This document shows, piece by piece, positions 16,314 to 24,709 of a stretch of DNA of 64,000 nt; the stretch's first letter is position 1; the number at the start of each line of letters is the position of its first letter. Origin of the DNA: Candidatus Stoquefichus sp. SB1 (lineage in GTDB: Bacteria; Bacillota_I; Bacilli_A; Erysipelotrichales; Coprobacillaceae); contig NZ_LN852693.1 in NCBI RefSeq assembly GCF_001244545.1, positions 75,631 through 139,630 of the forward strand, given 5' to 3'. Below the pieces are notes generated by a model. It was given only the letters and a program-made list of their open reading frames with translations. It had not been told where the DNA came from and did not search any database. The position numbers and the translations under genes were made by a program.

Positions 16314-16613
16314 ATGGACGCAAAATTAGTATGCTATTGCATTTTAATATTGTCTGGAGCCTTTGCTTTATTAAGTTTAGGGCTATTGCTGATTAGAATG
16401 TCTGGAGCAGTTAAAGAAGCGACTGTGTTAATGACGATTCTAGAAACAACTTTAGCAAAAGTGAATCATATTTTAGATGATGTCAATAATAAGATGGATA
16501 TGTTAAATGCCCCTGTTGAACTCGTAAGTGGATTCTTTTCAAGAGGTGGACTGAAAGCAAGTATGCTTTCTCTATTAGGTTTTTTAACTTCTATGTTTAG
16601 AAGAAAAAAATAA
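16314..16613 (+). CDS. YtxG-like DUF948 membrane protein
   Basis: A 99-residue protein with an N-terminal membrane segment (VCYCILILSGAFALLSLGLLLI, shown here as residues 5-26) and a following helical region (VLMTILETTLAKVNHILDDV), as in DUF948 proteins. Bacillus YtxG is its likely counterpart, a general-stress protein of unknown biochemical role. ATG 16314 is chosen because GAAAGGAG lies just upstream. Position between murC and a YtxH-like gene supports the identity. Confidence 0.7.
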   Translation: MDAKLVCYCILILSGAFALLSLGLLLIRMSGAVKEATVLMTILETTLAKVNHILDDVNNKMDMLNAPVELVSGFFSRGGLKASMLSLLGFLTSMFRRKK

Positions 16614-16634
16614 TTAAAGAAAGGTGAGAAGAAA

Positions 16635-17117
16635 ATGAAATTTGGAAAGTTTTTAATGGGACTTGGAATTGGTGCTGCGGCAGGATTATTGCTTGCTCCT
16701 AAAAAAGGTAGTGAATTAAGAGAGGATATTAAAAGAGAATCTTTAAAAGCGTATGATAATTTAAAGAATATGACAAAAGAAGATGTTGAAGCTTTACTTG
16801 GTCAAACAATTGAAACAGTAAAGAAATCTGTTGATGAATTTGATGTTGATACGTTTAAAGATACAACAAAACAAAAATTAACTGATTTGGAAGCAAAATT
16901 AGAAGAATTTGCAGCAAAGGTTAAAGAAAGTGACCAATTTATGCAAGTTAAAGAAAGTGTTGTTGATTTAACTGATAAAGTCAATTCTAAAATTGATGAG
17001 GTCAAAACAAAAGTTTTGGATGCCTCTTTAGATGATGATTATTTAAATGAATTAGAAGAAGAAATTGATGATGTTGAAGATAAACTTGAAGAAATGATTG
17101 AAGAAATCAAAGATTAA
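16635..17117 (+). CDS. YtxH-like protein
   Basis: A 160-residue protein starting MKFGKFLMGLGIGAAAGLLL, with the glycine/alanine-rich N-terminal segment followed by APKKGSELRED that defines the YtxH (gas vesicle GvpP-related) family. The rest is highly charged and helical, probably coiled coil, ending in an acidic tail. Known members are membrane-associated stress proteins of unclear function. AAAGGTGAG precedes the ATG. It lies between the ytxG-like gene and ccpA. Confidence 0.8.
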   Translation: MKFGKFLMGLGIGAAAGLLLAPKKGSELREDIKRESLKAYDNLKNMTKEDVEALLGQTIETVKKSVDEFDVDTFKDTTKQKLTDLEAKLEEFAAKVKESDQFMQVKESVVDLTDKVNSKIDEVKTKVLDASLDDDYLNELEEEIDDVEDKLEEMIEEIKD

Positions 17118-17119
17118 GT

Positions 17120-18127
17120 ATGGGTAAGAATGTAACGATTTATGACGTTGCTAGAGAAGCAGGTGTTTCTTTAGCAACGGTTTCACGTGTTATTAATGGT
17201 TCAAATGTTGTGAAACCTGGAACGCGTGATCGTGTGATGGAAGCAATTCAACGTCTGGATTTCAAACCTAATCAAATTGCAAGGGGTCTTGCAACAAGTA
17301 AAACAACAACAATTGCTATTGTGTTTCCACAATCATTGTTTGCTCATGTGAAAGATATGATTGGTGGAATTGGTGATACAAGTCGCCGTTTAGATTATAA
17401 TGTTAGTATTTATACAACTGATGAAATTGGTGATGGGAATCCCATTGAAACAGTGATCGAAAGAGTCGTGAAATCAAGAGCTGATGGTGTTATTCTTTTT
17501 AATAATGAAGAAATTGATCAAGAAATTGAATTGGTTAATAAATATAAAATTCCTTCTGTTGTGATTGGTTCACGTGTATCTAGTGAGTATATGGGATCTA
17601 TATTTGTAGATTCTAAAAAGATTGCTTTTGAAGTTGTTGATGAATATTTAGCAAAAGGTAAAACTGATATTGTTTTTGTAAGTCCTCGACAAAATCTTAT
17701 TAAGACAGAAGATTTTGTCGCTGGGATAAAGGAGGCTTATCAAAAACATGGTATGACTTTTGATTTAGAGTCACAAATGATTCATACATCAACTCATTAT
17801 GAAAAAAGTTATCCTCAATTTTTAGAATATTTTCAGTCACATCGTCATGATCTTGTTTTGACTGGTTATGATAAAGAGGCTGTTGCGGTTGTTAATGCAG
17901 CAGTGGATAATGGTATTCAGGTGCCTGATGAGATGGAAGTTATTGGTATGATGAACACAAGTTATGCTTTGATTTGTCGTCCACCATTAACATCTATTCA
18001 TGTTCCTGTTTATGATATGGGGGCACTTGCTGTTCGTCTATTGACGAAAATATTAAATGAAGAAGAAATTGATCAAAAAGAGGTTCCAGTATTGCATTTA
18101 TTGATGCCAAGAGGAACAACAAAATAA
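17120..18127 (+). CDS. ccpA: Catabolite control protein A (LacI family)
   Basis: A 335-residue LacI/GalR regulator. The N-terminal helix-turn-helix IYDVAREAGVSLATVSRVIN (7-26), the hinge FKPNQIARGLAT and the following KTTTIAIVFP closely match CcpA. A periplasmic-binding-protein-like domain follows, ending in PRGTTK. CcpA with HPr-Ser-P controls carbon catabolite repression through cre sites. The start is 2 bases after the ytxH stop with no good ribosome binding site, so translation is probably coupled. The DAHP synthase gene found between ytxJ and ccpA in Bacillus is absent. CcpA identity rests on sequence plus synteny. Confidence 0.85.
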   Translation: MGKNVTIYDVAREAGVSLATVSRVINGSNVVKPGTRDRVMEAIQRLDFKPNQIARGLATSKTTTIAIVFPQSLFAHVKDMIGGIGDTSRRLDYNVSIYTTDEIGDGNPIETVIERVVKSRADGVILFNNEEIDQEIELVNKYKIPSVVIGSRVSSEYMGSIFVDSKKIAFEVVDEYLAKGKTDIVFVSPRQNLIKTEDFVAGIKEAYQKHGMTFDLESQMIHTSTHYEKSYPQFLEYFQSHRHDLVLTGYDKEAVAVVNAAVDNGIQVPDEMEVIGMMNTSYALICRPPLTSIHVPVYDMGALAVRLLTKILNEEEIDQKEVPVLHLLMPRGTTK

Positions 18128-18154
18128 AACTTCTATTGATTTAGAAGTTTTTTT
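18127..18154 (+). terminator. Terminator after ccpA
   Basis: A 9-bp stem AAACTTCTA / TAGAAGTTT (18127-18135 with 18142-18150) with a 6-base loop, then TTTT. The stem starts at the last base of the ccpA stop. Confidence 0.85.
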
Positions 18155-18171
18155 GTGAGAGAGGGGAAAAT

Positions 18172-19731
18172 ATGGAAAAGAGAGATTCAGAGACACTTCA
18201 TATTTTAAAAGAGAGAAGTCAATTGAGCAGTCGTTTGTTTTTTGAGGGATTATTGGTGGGTGCTTTTGCTGGACTGATTGCGATTATTTATCGATTGCTT
18301 TTGACGAATGCTGAGAACTTATATTTTACAATTGTTTCATTTGTAAAAGGCAATGTGATTTATATCATTTTATGGTTGATTGGCCTGGTTATTTTGGGAA
18401 TCATTATATCATTGTTTTTAAAGTATGAGCCTTATATCTCTGGTTCAGGAATTCCACAGGTTGAAGCAGAAGTACAAGGACAAATCAACCAATGCTGGTA
18501 TAAGATTTTAATTTCTAAGATGATTGCTGGGACATTGTGTATTGTTGGTGGATTGTCTTTAGGACGAGAAGGACCAAGTATTCAGTTAGGGGCAATGGTT
18601 GGGAAAGCTGTTTCACAGTTTTTCCATCGAATCAAGACAGAAGAACGATTCTTATTGACATGTGGAGCGGCTGCTGGGTTATCCGCTGCTTTCAATGCTC
18701 CTTTGGCAGGGATTATGTTTGCTTTAGAAGAAGTTCATAAAAACTTTTCTACAAGTGCTTTGGTTTCGGTTATGTGTGCTTCTATTACTGGAGATTTTTT
18801 AAGTCGACAGATTTTTGGATTGTCACCATCATTACACTTTGTTTTAGAAAATACATTACCACTTCATCATTATGTTTGGTTGTTGGTTTTAGGAATCGCA
18901 ACTGGATTATTGGGTGCTTTTTATAACAAAATGACCATGACTTCATTAAAACTGTATGATAAGATTCCGTTTTTAAAATCTCATCAAAAAGTCATTATTC
19001 CTCTCTTTATTTCTGGAATCTTAGGACTTTATATTCCGCAAGTTATTGGTGGAGGACATGTTTTGGTTGATTATCTTAATAGTGATCATATTGTTTTAAG
19101 TACATTGATTATTTTGTTAATTGTTAAATTTATCTTTTCATTGCTGAGTTTTGGTTCTGGTGCACCAGGTGGTATTTTCTTTCCTTTGCTGATTTTAGGA
19201 AGTTTAATTGGTGCTATTTTTGGGCAAGTGGCTATCTTATGTGGAGTTGAAGATATTTATTTTGTAAACTTTATTATTTTTGCAATGGCTGGTTTTTTTG
19301 CTGGGATTGTCCGCGCACCTATTACAGGAATTGTATTAATTGCAGAGATGTGTGGGACATTAAAGCTTCTTCTTCCTATAGCAACAGTTTCATTTATTGC
19401 TTATATTATTGCTAATAGTATTGGGAGTGAGCCTATTTATGAAAGCTTATTACATCGTTTAACAAAAAATAAAAACCCTATTGATTATATTGAAAATAAA
19501 GAATTAATATCATTTGTGGTCAGTCTTGGGAGTATTGCTGTGAATCAGACTGTCGCCTCTTTGCAATTACCACCTCGATGTTTATTGGTTTCTTTAATGC
19601 GTGGTAAAAATGAAATTATCCCACATGGAGATACACAATTTTATGTAGGAGATCAGGTGATTATTATTGTTGATAAATATCGGATTGAAGAATCTAAAGA
19701 AAAATTAGCAGAAATATTTACATTTTCATAA
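18172..19731 (+). CDS. ClC-family chloride/proton antiporter with RCK_C domain
   Basis: A 519-residue membrane protein with the ClC selectivity motifs GSGIP (91-95), GREGP (131-135) and later GSGAPGGIF. E133 in GREGP is the gating glutamate, and ALEEV in NAPLAGIMFALEEV carries the internal proton glutamate position of the antiporters, so exchange rather than a channel is expected. The last 80 residues form a TrkA-C/RCK_C-like regulatory domain. GAGAGGGG lies before the ATG. Monocistronic between the ccpA terminator and the tyrS leader. Confidence 0.9.
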   Translation: MEKRDSETLHILKERSQLSSRLFFEGLLVGAFAGLIAIIYRLLLTNAENLYFTIVSFVKGNVIYIILWLIGLVILGIIISLFLKYEPYISGSGIPQVEAEVQGQINQCWYKILISKMIAGTLCIVGGLSLGREGPSIQLGAMVGKAVSQFFHRIKTEERFLLTCGAAAGLSAAFNAPLAGIMFALEEVHKNFSTSALVSVMCASITGDFLSRQIFGLSPSLHFVLENTLPLHHYVWLLVLGIATGLLGAFYNKMTMTSLKLYDKIPFLKSHQKVIIPLFISGILGLYIPQVIGGGHVLVDYLNSDHIVLSTLIILLIVKFIFSLLSFGSGAPGGIFFPLLILGSLIGAIFGQVAILCGVEDIYFVNFIIFAMAGFFAGIVRAPITGIVLIAEMCGTLKLLLPIATVSFIAYIIANSIGSEPIYESLLHRLTKNKNPIDYIENKELISFVVSLGSIAVNQTVASLQLPPRCLLVSLMRGKNEIIPHGDTQFYVGDQVIIIVDKYRIEESKEKLAEIFTFS

Positions 19732-19748
19732 AGAATTATTTTTCCTTA

Positions 19749-19777
19749 TTGACTTCATTTGTAAAATTTAATATGAT
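19749..19777 (+). promoter_or_regulatory. tyrS promoter
   Basis: TTGACT (19749-19754), a 17-bp spacer and TATGAT (19772-19777), just before the T-box leader. Confidence 0.75.
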
Positions 19778-19784
19778 ATAAACA

Positions 19785-19996
19785 AGCGTTGAAAGAGACA
19801 AGTAATTATATTGATTTGATACAGAGAGCCTGTGGCTGGTGAAAACAGGACAATAGATATAATGAATACACTCTAGAGCAGCTAAATGCAAAGTTTAGCC
19901 GGTGGCAACACCGTTATCAATAAAGAGAGTATGCTTAATGCATAAATAAAGGTGGTACCGCGAGAATTCGTCCTTTGGGATAGAATTCTTTTTTAT
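19785..19996 (+). promoter_or_regulatory. T-box riboswitch, tyrosine-specific (tyrS leader)
   Basis: Contains AAAGGTGGTACCGCG (19948-19962), a Stem I apical loop (CCTGTGGCTGGTGAAAACAGG, 19829-19849 region) and the specifier TAC (19867-19869), which reads tyrosine. A terminator AGAATTC / GAATTCT (19963-19969 with 19983-19989) with an inner TCC/GGA step and a T run follows. Layout parallels the hisS leader, including a GGA/GAA before the specifier. Confidence 0.93.
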
Positions 19997-20011
19997 TTAA
20001 AGGAGGATATT

Positions 20012-21238
20012 ATGAAAATTTATGATGAATTGGTATGGCGTGGATTAATTAAGGATGTAAGTTCACCAGACATTGAAGAAAAATTGAATAATGGAGGAAT
20101 GACTTTTTATATTGGGACTGATCCAACCGGAGATAGTTTGCATATTGGTCATTTTTCATCATTTTTAATCAGTAAAAGATTAAAAGATGCTGGACATAAT
20201 CCGATTTTACTAGTTGGAGGTGCAACTGGTTTGATAGGAGATCCAAAACCGGATACGGAAAGACCAATGATTACAAAAGAACAAGTTCAACATAATTTTG
20301 ATTGTTTGAAAAAACAAGCTCAGGATTTATTTGGATTTGAAGTGGTTAATAATTATGATTGGTCAAAGGATTTAAATTTTATTGATTTCTTGAGAGATTA
20401 TGGAAAATATTTTAATATCAACTATATGTTGAATAAAGATATTGTCAAAAGAAGATTAGATTTAGGAATTACGTATACTGAATTTTCATATATGATTATG
20501 CAGGCGATGGATTTTTACTGGTTATATGAAAATAAAGATTGTCATATGCAGGTTGCTGGTCAGGATCAGTGGGGAAATATTACTGCTGGGATTGAATTGA
20601 TTAGAAAGAAAACAGGTCAGGAAGCTTATGGATTTACTATGCCATTGCTCACAAAAAGTGATGGTACGAAATTTGGTAAGACAAATGGTCATGCAATCTG
20701 GTTGGATAGAAAGAAAACATCTCCTTATGAGATGTATCAGTTCTTTATTAATTCAGAAGATGATAAGGTTATTGATTATTTAAAATTCTTAACATTCTTA
20801 TCAAAAGAAGAAATTGAAGAATTAGCTGAGAAAAACAAAACACAGCCACATTTAAGAGAAGCTCATAAAGCATTAGCAAAAGAAGTTATTACCTTTATTC
20901 ATGGTGAGGAAGCTTATCAGGAAGCATTGGATATTAGCCAAATGTTATTCTCTGGTCAAATTCAAAATTTAACATTAGAACAAGTTCAGTCTTGTTTTAA
21001 TGGTGTTCCAAGTATTGAATTAGATGAAGATATGCAGATTTTAAATGCCTTAGTTAAAGTTGGGGCAGCGTCTTCTAATCGTGAAGCACGTCAATTTGTG
21101 ACTGGTGGATCTGTTTTGATTAATGGTGAAAAGATCACTGATGTTGAGTTTGTTATTCAAAAAGAAAATGCTTTTGGAAAACAGGCAACAGTTATTAGAC
21201 GTGGTAAGAAAAATTATTATGTGATTAATCATCAATAG
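20012..21238 (+). CDS. tyrS: Tyrosine--tRNA ligase
   Basis: Class I synthetase of 408 residues. It has the HIGH motif in DSLHIGHFSSF, a KMSKS-type loop KFGKTNG, the tyrosine-binding YTEFSYMIMQAMD and a C-terminal S4 RNA-binding domain (GAASSNREARQFVTGGSV). The start is ATG 20012 with AAAGGAGGATATT upstream; the frame stays open into the T-box, where an upstream GTG is an artefact of the conserved GGTGGTACCGCG. A Tyr T-box regulates it. The FKBP lipoprotein gene follows after 9 bases. Confidence 0.97.
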   Translation: MKIYDELVWRGLIKDVSSPDIEEKLNNGGMTFYIGTDPTGDSLHIGHFSSFLISKRLKDAGHNPILLVGGATGLIGDPKPDTERPMITKEQVQHNFDCLKKQAQDLFGFEVVNNYDWSKDLNFIDFLRDYGKYFNINYMLNKDIVKRRLDLGITYTEFSYMIMQAMDFYWLYENKDCHMQVAGQDQWGNITAGIELIRKKTGQEAYGFTMPLLTKSDGTKFGKTNGHAIWLDRKKTSPYEMYQFFINSEDDKVIDYLKFLTFLSKEEIEELAEKNKTQPHLREAHKALAKEVITFIHGEEAYQEALDISQMLFSGQIQNLTLEQVQSCFNGVPSIELDEDMQILNALVKVGAASSNREARQFVTGGSVLINGEKITDVEFVIQKENAFGKQATVIRRGKKNYYVINHQ

Positions 21239-21247
21239 GAGAAGACA

Positions 21248-21871
21248 ATGAAAAAAATATTAAGTTTAGCTTTATGTTTAAGTGTTTTGTTTGGCTGTAG
21301 TTCACAAAAGAAAACAGAAAGCAATATCAAAGCTGAAAATGGTGATGTTGTGAAATTGAATTATGTTGGAAAACTGGATGGGACAGCTTTCCAAGGTGGA
21401 ACAGCCCAAGGAGCTATCCTTGAATTAGGCTCTGGAACTTATATTGATGGGTTTGAAGAACAGGTTGCTGGTATGAGTTTGGGTAGTTCAAAAACGATTG
21501 AAGTGACTTTTCCAGAAAATTATGGTTCAACTGATTTGGCTGGAAAAGATGTGACTTTTGATATTGATCTTGTGTCTGTCTATCGTGAAGAAACATCTTC
21601 AGCATGTCAAAAGGGTGATATTGTCAAGATTGATTATGTTGGAAAAAAAGATGGAGAGCTCTTTAGTGGTGGCAGTGCTAGTGGATATTTATTGGAACTT
21701 GGTTCTGGTACATTTATTGATGGATTTGAAGATCAATTAATGGGAATGAAAGCGAAAGAATCAAAAACGATTGAAGTGACTTTTCCTAAAAATTATGGTG
21801 CAGCTGATTTGGCTGGAAAAGCAGTGACTTTTGATGTGGCTGTGAACCATATTTACAGAGTTGTGAAATAA
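21248..21871 (+). CDS. Lipoprotein with two tandem FKBP-type prolyl isomerase domains
   Basis: A 207-residue protein with a lipoprotein signal peptide (lipobox LFGC, modified Cys at residue 17) and two FKBP repeats of about 82 residues. Each carries KxxYVGKxDG, LELGSGTxIDGFE, SKTIEVTFP and YGxxDLAGKxVTFD, resembling the PPIase domain of trigger factor. The repeats are very similar: a 26-base stretch is identical at 21488-21513 and 21761-21786, so the duplication is probably fairly recent. Expected outside the membrane, folding secreted proteins. TAGGAGAAG overlaps the tyrS stop, so it is cotranscribed with tyrS, an unusual pairing. Confidence 0.85.
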   Translation: MKKILSLALCLSVLFGCSSQKKTESNIKAENGDVVKLNYVGKLDGTAFQGGTAQGAILELGSGTYIDGFEEQVAGMSLGSSKTIEVTFPENYGSTDLAGKDVTFDIDLVSVYREETSSACQKGDIVKIDYVGKKDGELFSGGSASGYLLELGSGTFIDGFEDQLMGMKAKESKTIEVTFPKNYGAADLAGKAVTFDVAVNHIYRVVK

Positions 21872-21897
21872 AAATGGGTATTTTTATCCATTTTTTT
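21871..21897 (+). terminator. Terminator of the tyrS-FKBP unit
   Basis: A 10-bp stem with one G-T pair (21871-21880 with 21885-21894) and a T run. The first base is the end of the FKBP stop codon. Confidence 0.75.
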
Positions 21898-21905
21898 CAA
21901 TTTTA

Positions 21906-21914
21906 TGATATACT
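21906..21914 (+). promoter_or_regulatory. Extended -10 promoter for truB-ribF
   Basis: TGATATACT (TGn plus a 5/6 -10), 15 bases before the truB ATG. Confidence 0.45.
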
Positions 21915-21929
21915 AAAGCAGGTGATAAA

Positions 21930-22766
21930 ATGGACGGAATCTTATTAGTGAATAAACCATCAGGGATGACAAGCCATGATGTGGTCAATAAAGTGAGAAA
22001 AATTCTACATACCAAGAAAGTTGGACATTGTGGAACTTTGGATCCTGATGCAACAGGTGTACTTGTTTTGTGTATTGGAAAAGCAACCAAGGCATTGCAG
22101 TTTTTAACAAGTGAAGAAAAAGAATATATAGCAACTCTTTCTTTAGGAGAGGCGACTGATACATATGATAGTAGTGGGACAGTTGTAGAAACAAAAACAT
22201 TTGAAGGTGTAAATGATGTTGAAGCAACATTAAAATCATTTTTAGGTCCTCAAAAACAAATGCCACCTATCTATTCTGCAATTAAAGTGAATGGTAAAAA
22301 ATTATATGAATATGCTAGAAATCATGAAGAAGTTAAAATTGAACCAAGAGATATTGTCATTCAATCAATTGAACTTTTACAACAAGAAAAAAACACAATA
22401 ACATTTAAGGTGCAATGTTCTAAAGGTACTTATATTCGTTCACTTTGCGTTGATATTGCTAAAAAATTAGGATATCCAGGACATATGTCAAAATTGGTGA
22501 GAAGTCAGTCAGGACATTTTCGTTTAGATGATTGTGTAACATTAGAGGAAATTGAAAATGGTGATTATCATATTTTGGCTTTGGAACAGGCTTTTGCACA
22601 TTATGAGCATTATGTTGTTGAAGATGAAAATATTGTGATTCATGGGAAAATGATTCAAAGTGATATTGATCATCAGGTTGTTGTTGTGAACCAGATGGGA
22701 AAAGTATTAGCGGTTTATGGACCTAATGGTCAAGGATATTTAAAGAGTATAAGAGGGTTATTTTGA
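21930..22766 (+). CDS. truB: tRNA pseudouridine(55) synthase
   Basis: Makes pseudouridine 55 in the T-loop of tRNA. The 278-residue product has the family opening GILLVNKPSGMTSHDVVNKV, the catalytic Asp in GHCGTLDPDATGVL, then PPIYSAIKVNGKKLYEYAR and CSKGTYIRSL. Length is usual for a TruB with a short C-terminus. AGCAGGTG precedes the ATG. It overlaps ribF by one base (TGATG); truB-ribF is a conserved Firmicute pair. Confidence 0.95.
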   Translation: MDGILLVNKPSGMTSHDVVNKVRKILHTKKVGHCGTLDPDATGVLVLCIGKATKALQFLTSEEKEYIATLSLGEATDTYDSSGTVVETKTFEGVNDVEATLKSFLGPQKQMPPIYSAIKVNGKKLYEYARNHEEVKIEPRDIVIQSIELLQQEKNTITFKVQCSKGTYIRSLCVDIAKKLGYPGHMSKLVRSQSGHFRLDDCVTLEEIENGDYHILALEQAFAHYEHYVVEDENIVIHGKMIQSDIDHQVVVVNQMGKVLAVYGPNGQGYLKSIRGLF

Positions 22767-23686
22767 TGGAAATTGTTTATTTGAATGGACAACAATTGGA
22801 TATTACTGAACCTATTTGCAGTGCTATTGGTTTTTTTGATGGTTTGCATATAGGTCATATGGCGCTTGTTAATGAAGTTATTCGTGTAAGTGATGAGAAG
22901 GGGTATAAGAAAGCCTTAATGACATTTGATCATTATCCTCTCTATGTTTTAGGGCGTATTTCAAAAGAGAAGTATCTTACGTCTATGGCTGATCGGATTT
23001 CTCTTTTAGAACAATCTGGTATTGATTATTTATTTATTATTCAATTTACTAAAGAAGTTGCAGCATTAACACCTGAAGATTTTATTCAAAGATATTTAAT
23101 TTCAAGTCATATTCAGCATGTTGTCTGTGGTTTTGATTTTCGTTTTGGGAATCGTAATTTGGGTGATGCTCAAACATTACGAAAATATTTTGGATCACAT
23201 GTCAGTGTTATTGATGAAGTGCTTTATAAAGGTGAAAAAATATCTTCTTCACGCATTAAACTTGTTTTAGAAGAAGGAAATATTGATGATATGAATGCTT
23301 TGCTTGGTCGTCATTATTGTGTCTTAGGGAAAGTGATTCATGGACGCAGAATTGGTCATTCTATTGGTTTTCCAACCGCTAACATAGATTATCAGTCTTA
23401 CTTTTTGCCTTGTGGAGGCGTTTATGCTGTTAAAGCCTATGTTCATGACTGCGTTTATTTAGGAATGTGTAATATTGGTTATAATCCAACTTTTACAGCA
23501 TTGGATAAACCTTCTTTAGAAGTTTATATATTAGATTTTGATGATGATATATATGATATGACAGTGAAAGTTGAATTTTATCATTTGATTCGTAAAGAAA
23601 AGCCTTTTTCTTCTCAGGATGAATTGATTCATCAACTTAAAAAAGATGAAAATTATGTAAGAGAGTATTTTAAAACACAGAATTAA
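22766..23686 (+). CDS. ribF: Bifunctional riboflavin kinase/FAD synthetase
   Basis: Converts riboflavin to FMN and FMN to FAD. The 306-residue protein has an N-terminal nucleotidyltransferase domain (GFFDGLHIGHMALV with the HxGH motif, and ISSSRIK) and a C-terminal riboflavin kinase domain (GRRIGHSIGFPTANI, GGVYAVKA). ATG 22766 overlaps the truB stop; a TTG one codon earlier is less likely. Its stop codon and that of the opposing Ppx/GppA gene overlap within one terminator loop. Confidence 0.95.
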   Translation: MEIVYLNGQQLDITEPICSAIGFFDGLHIGHMALVNEVIRVSDEKGYKKALMTFDHYPLYVLGRISKEKYLTSMADRISLLEQSGIDYLFIIQFTKEVAALTPEDFIQRYLISSHIQHVVCGFDFRFGNRNLGDAQTLRKYFGSHVSVIDEVLYKGEKISSSRIKLVLEEGNIDDMNALLGRHYCVLGKVIHGRRIGHSIGFPTANIDYQSYFLPCGGVYAVKAYVHDCVYLGMCNIGYNPTFTALDKPSLEVYILDFDDDIYDMTVKVEFYHLIRKEKPFSSQDELIHQLKKDENYVREYFKTQN

Positions 23687-23699
23687 AGATCTGTGTTTT
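23672..23699. terminator. Bidirectional terminator holding two interlocked stop codons
   Basis: A perfect 10-bp stem AAAACACAGA / TCTGTGTTTT (23672-23681 with 23690-23699). The 8-base loop contains the ribF stop (23684-23686) and the complement of the opposing stop (23683-23685). Confidence 0.85.
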
Positions 23700-24585
23700 T
23701 TTGGATTCTTTTTATAAAATAGCCTTCTCTTAATCCTGTATAACTAATTGTAAGATGTTCAATCTGAAACTGTGTCATCATTTCTTTTAAAATAATCAGA
23801 CCTGGAATAAAAGTATGAATACGTTCTGGCTTGATTTTAAGAATTGTATGTGCAGATTTTTTAGTGTTTTGAGTCAGCTGTCTGATTAAATAATCTATTT
23901 CTTCTTTGGTCATTGTATCATGAATCTGGTTCTTTTTTAATATTGCTTGAGCAACGCGAAGTGTTGTTCGCATTGTTCCACCAATTCCAATTGCATGTGT
24001 AGAAAAATGAGATGTATCTAATAATTGCACCTGTTTTTTCACTTCAGCATAAATTTGATTCAGTTCTTTTGTCGTTGGGGTGATTCCTTTAACATAATCT
24101 CTATAAAGACTTAATGCACCAAGTGGGATCGATTGATTTTGAATAATATGATTACCTTGAAAATGAACAATTTCACTACTTCCACCACCAATATCAATCA
24201 TCAACCCCTTAGGAATATGAATGGATGTTCGCATACCATAAAAATCTAACATTCCTTCTTCCTGATGGGAAAGAACTTCAATATGAATTCCTAAAGACGT
24301 TGTCACTCGTCTTAGAACTTCCTGACGATTAGAAATGTTTCTAAGTGCTGCAGTAGCAAAATAATATGCTGAATCAACATCAAGACGTCTGATTAGTTTT
24401 TTGAATTCTCTTAGTGTTTCTATTAATGCATTCTGACCTTCTTGGTTTAATTTATCGTCATGTATATAATTCATCAGACCAACCATTTTATTTTTGCTCA
24501 TCAGTTTTTCATCTTTTTTATTTTTGTCATGATAAATGAGTAGATGAATAGAATGAGAACCAATATCTATAATTGCTTTTTTCAT
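23683..24585 (-). CDS. Ppx/GppA phosphatase family protein
   Basis: A 300-residue member of the exopolyphosphatase/guanosine pentaphosphatase family in the ASKHA fold: IDIGSHSIHLLIY (phosphate 1 loop, 5-17) and MIDIGGGSSEIV (phosphate 2 loop), then AIGIGGTMRT. Members hydrolyse polyphosphate or pppGpp; which one cannot be told here, but rel lies in the same window. It is near the short form of the family and lacks the C-terminal HD-like extension. ATG 24585 is chosen because GGAGG lies 8 bases upstream. Confidence 0.85.
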   Translation of the reverse strand: MKKAIIDIGSHSIHLLIYHDKNKKDEKLMSKNKMVGLMNYIHDDKLNQEGQNALIETLREFKKLIRRLDVDSAYYFATAALRNISNRQEVLRRVTTSLGIHIEVLSHQEEGMLDFYGMRTSIHIPKGLMIDIGGGSSEIVHFQGNHIIQNQSIPLGALSLYRDYVKGITPTTKELNQIYAEVKKQVQLLDTSHFSTHAIGIGGTMRTTLRVAQAILKKNQIHDTMTKEEIDYLIRQLTQNTKKSAHTILKIKPERIHTFIPGLIILKEMMTQFQIEHLTISYTGLREGYFIKRIQKNTDL

Positions 24586-24676
24586 TTGTTTTCCTCCAAT
24601 CATTTGTAGTATAACAATTAAAAATGAAGAACATGTTGGATTTATCTGAAGTTTCTGTTAAAAAATAAAAAATCTA

Positions 24677-24685
24677 TGTTAAAAT
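24677..24685 (+). promoter_or_regulatory. Extended -10 promoter for the Na/Pi transporter gene
   Basis: TGTTAAAAT (TGn plus a 5/6 -10), 24 bases before the ATG. Confidence 0.45.
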
Positions 24686-24709
24686 AGAATTAGGAAAGCT
24701 GGGATCATT

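Noticed and set aside
19952-20011. N-terminal extension of TyrS
   Set aside because: It is a translation of the T-box sequence and terminator; the real start has AAAGGAGG.
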